Source: Wolfiporia cocos (lineage: Eukaryota > Basidiomycota > Agaricomycetes > Polyporales > Phaeolaceae). Taken from it: DNA of 64,000 nucleotides. Shown one piece after another: positions 62,057 through 64,000 of this stretch. The number at the start of each line of letters is the position of its first letter. The first letter of the stretch is position 1. Under the pieces are notes generated by a model. The model worked only from the letters and a program-made list of their open reading frames with translations. It ran no database searches and was not told the origin of the DNA. Made by a program: the position numbers and the translations under genes. The stretch covers positions 1-64,000 of the forward strand of contig JACCLO010000028.1 of assembly GCA_029448655.1 (NCBI GenBank). The letters run 5' to 3'.

Positions 62057-63837
62057 TTACTCAGAAAATGTGAATTCTAGCGATCGGACGCCATGATCTT
62101 GCAGGCTCCGTGCTTGCATGTGCAGCGAAGGTATGACTACTATCCGCCCCATGAGTGCACGCCAATGTGATTTCTCCTGAAGGATTGGTACCGTCTTCTC
62201 ACCTGAATCGAAGTTAGCAGCCGCCCTCGGGCGATGACAGGGGCGACGCACCTGATCCGAGTACGATGACATCGTCAGCACGCCCGACACTTCATATGCG
62301 ACATCAGACTTTATTTGCCAATCATATTGACTGCGACGTACATTCGCCAGAGACCAGGCTTGGCCGGATGTGGTTCCCAAAGGTCGGATGTGGCAAAGCC
62401 ACGCTCCCCATTTGGCATATTCTCGATGCAAGGCTGGTGTGTCTCGCACGTCTGCACGCACATGCACGCCATACCTCAGTATACTTCGGGCGGCTACATC
62501 GTTACATTTTGGCACGCACCAACATCTGCAGCTCGAATGTCCCGTCTCCCTGAGGAACCCAGCGACATACACTCTCTGGGAAGCTGCATCCATTCCCAGT
62601 CGGCGCGCTTCTTGCCAATAGGGCTCGGCTCTTCGACGCCGTCATCGAACACGCATGTCACCAGGCCGAATTCGGTTGCACCGTAGCACGCCAACAGGCG
62701 CACGCCTTTATCCACGAGCTTCTCACCATTCGCCCTGGAGAGCGGGCCGCCGGCGAATATCTAAGACGTGAGTGATAAGCGAGTTGCTCCCTCGACCAGC
62801 GCAATGTGATGCAGGTACTGACAAGAGCCTGAAGAGACGCAAGGTACTTCGCGTCATCCTCGTTCTGCGACCACGCCTGGCGAAAACAGTACTCTTAGCA
62901 ATCACAGGCACACTACACAACCAGAGCCTACCTCGACGAAAGCAGGGACGCTCTCGATAGCCGTGCAGCCTGTCTTGCGCGCCGTCTCAATTGTGTTCTG
63001 CGGGGTCGGCACGACCGGGGGCGCTGACACGATCGCGCGCGGGGGGAACAGCGACGTCGGCTGGCCGGACAAGAGCGGCGCGTACAGCTGCGAGCAGAGT
63101 CCCATTACGTGGAACGGCGGTAGCGCCATGCACCCCCACCGTATCGCCTTCCTGCGCGACTCCACGAAGATGGGCATCCTGCACCAGTGTAGGATCGTCG
63201 TGTGCGTGTGCGGGATCGGCTTCGGGAAGCCGGTGGAGCCTGAGGAGTGCAGGTAGAGCACAACATCCGATGGCGACGCCGCGCACGCGGGCGGCGGGTA
63301 AGGGCCCGAGACGGCACGCGGCGGGTCGAAGGAGGGCGCGAGCGTCGGGAAGACGTCCGTGAGCGCGGGCAGGTCGTCGACGTGCATGGCGAATCCGCTC
63401 GGCAGGCTCTCCCGGACCGCGTCAGTGAATGGGGCGAAGGTGGGCTGTGAGACGATGCGATGGCAGCTCGTGTGCTCCATCAGGCTTGCTATTGCGGGCA
63501 CGGAGTTGCGGGAGGACATAGGGAAGGGGACGAGCCCCGCACGGATCAGACCCGCGACGAGCGCATGGTAGAGCAGAGTATCGCAGTTCGCGATGATAGC
63601 GACAACGGCGCCCTCTTCGCCCTTCCGTCCGGGCCTGAAGGAGTGGGCAACGCGGTGAATTGCCTGAGCGAACTCGAGGAACGATATACTTCCGAGCGTA
63701 TCAGAAGACAAGTCTGGAAACAGGAAGAGAAAGAACGGAGAGGTGGAATTGTATTCGGCATGGAAGTCGACGAGCCCAGGGATGAGAGATAGCGAACCGT
63801 TGAGGGGCGGGAGTACAGGCGATGCAGATGCAGACAT
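62057..63837 (-). pseudogene. Adenylate-forming reductase-like gene (ANL superfamily), adenylation domain only
   Basis: Such enzymes activate a carboxylic acid as the acyl-AMP; the fungal NRPS-like reductases then pass it to a carrier and reduce it. Exon 1 (63837-62932) holds the P-loop-like motif LHSSGSTGFPKPIPHTH and ALPPFHVMGL. Further exons are 62876-62823, 62760-62520 (IFAGGPLSRANGEKL, YGATEFGLV), 62451-62342 (ERGFATSDLWEPHP), 62289-62252 (RADDVIVLGSG) and from 62202 (GEKTVP), all with GT...AG introns. A 1-nt break near 62580 separates ADWEW from RWVPQGDGTFELQML, and the frame is lost again after GEKTVPILQE. No carrier or reductase domain follows before the small membrane-protein gene, so the gene is truncated as well as frameshifted. 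Confidence 0.78.
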
Positions 63838-63902
63838 ATCTGCCAGAAGCTGAACAGAGTGGATTATAATGATTCTGATGGAGTATGTGGGTGCTGAGAA
63901 TG

Positions 63903-63914
63903 AGGCCTATTTAA
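63903..63914 (-). promoter_or_regulatory. TATA-like element upstream of the adenylating-enzyme gene
   Basis: The minus strand reads TTTAAATAGGCC about 70 nt upstream of the ATG at 63837. The spacing fits a fungal core promoter. It is a weak motif match. Confidence 0.35.
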
Positions 63915-64000
63915 ACGAAGTTCTCGAGCCATCCCCGTGACGCGGGAAGGTCCATCGGTGAATATTTGAATGGCTTGCCGGTGCGCTGCGGGTCAGTTGT

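Noticed and set aside
62973..63837. Plus-strand Arg/Ala-rich ORFs opposite the adenylating-enzyme exon 1
   Set aside because: They are shadows of a GC-rich exon; the minus strand has the conserved ANL motifs and splice sites.

Overview
The window looks like a repeat-rich, probably subterminal or heterochromatic piece of a Basidiomycota (Agaricomycetes-like) nuclear genome. The evidence is eukaryotic introns of 50-90 bp with GT...AG ends in the right-hand genes, an adenylate-forming-reductase-type gene and an HpcH/HpaI-aldolase relic of kinds common in mushrooms, and a dense mass of chromodomain Ty3/gypsy retrotransposons. No bacterial-style gene, rRNA, tRNA or CRISPR array is visible.

Layout. 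1-7681 (minus strand) is chromovirus A: 5' LTR, gag, protease, a dUTPase, RT/RNase H, integrase, chromodomain and an unusual C-terminal tail; its 3' end lies outside the window. 7730-14523 holds hAT-like short TIR elements, solo LTRs and a TRIM-like repeat pair. 14524-37705 (plus strand) is a decayed chromovirus B whose pol is interrupted by C, a 16.0 kb tandem array (four LTRs, three non-coding internal regions, 5-bp target duplication ACCCG, minus orientation), and by a further solo LTR. 37706-48120 is an LTR graveyard with at least seven dated insertions (matching 5-bp duplications), a decayed Mutator-like (MULE) transposase and a third hAT-like element. 48186-59438 is a small Cys-rich gene split by a solo LTR that is itself split by the structurally complete 10.0 kb chromovirus D (48923-58924). 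59439-64000 is host sequence: an aldolase pseudogene, a small four-exon membrane-protein gene, and the 5' part of an adenylate-forming enzyme gene, all on the minus strand.

How the parts work together. Elements A, C and D each carry an 11-nt sequence right after the 5' LTR that is perfectly complementary to a site about 30 bp downstream of the TATA box in the same LTR. The sequences differ between elements but the complementarity is kept, which is the signature of Tf1/sushi-type self-primed reverse transcription. C has no coding capacity but shares with D the LTR ends, the polypurine tract, a PPT-adjacent hairpin and almost a kilobase of 5' leader, so it looks like a non-autonomous parasite (LARD) of D-like elements. 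Three LTR/PPT hairpins show compensatory changes between families. A carries its dUTPase between protease and RT, whereas B and D carry one after the chromodomain, suggesting two separate gains or a relocation.

Sequence quality. Single-base indels break otherwise continuous reading frames in A, D and the right-hand genes, and the third unit of array C is full of 1-base indels in patches. Part of the apparent pseudogenization may therefore be uncorrected long-read error; the nested insertions themselves are supported by intact target duplications.
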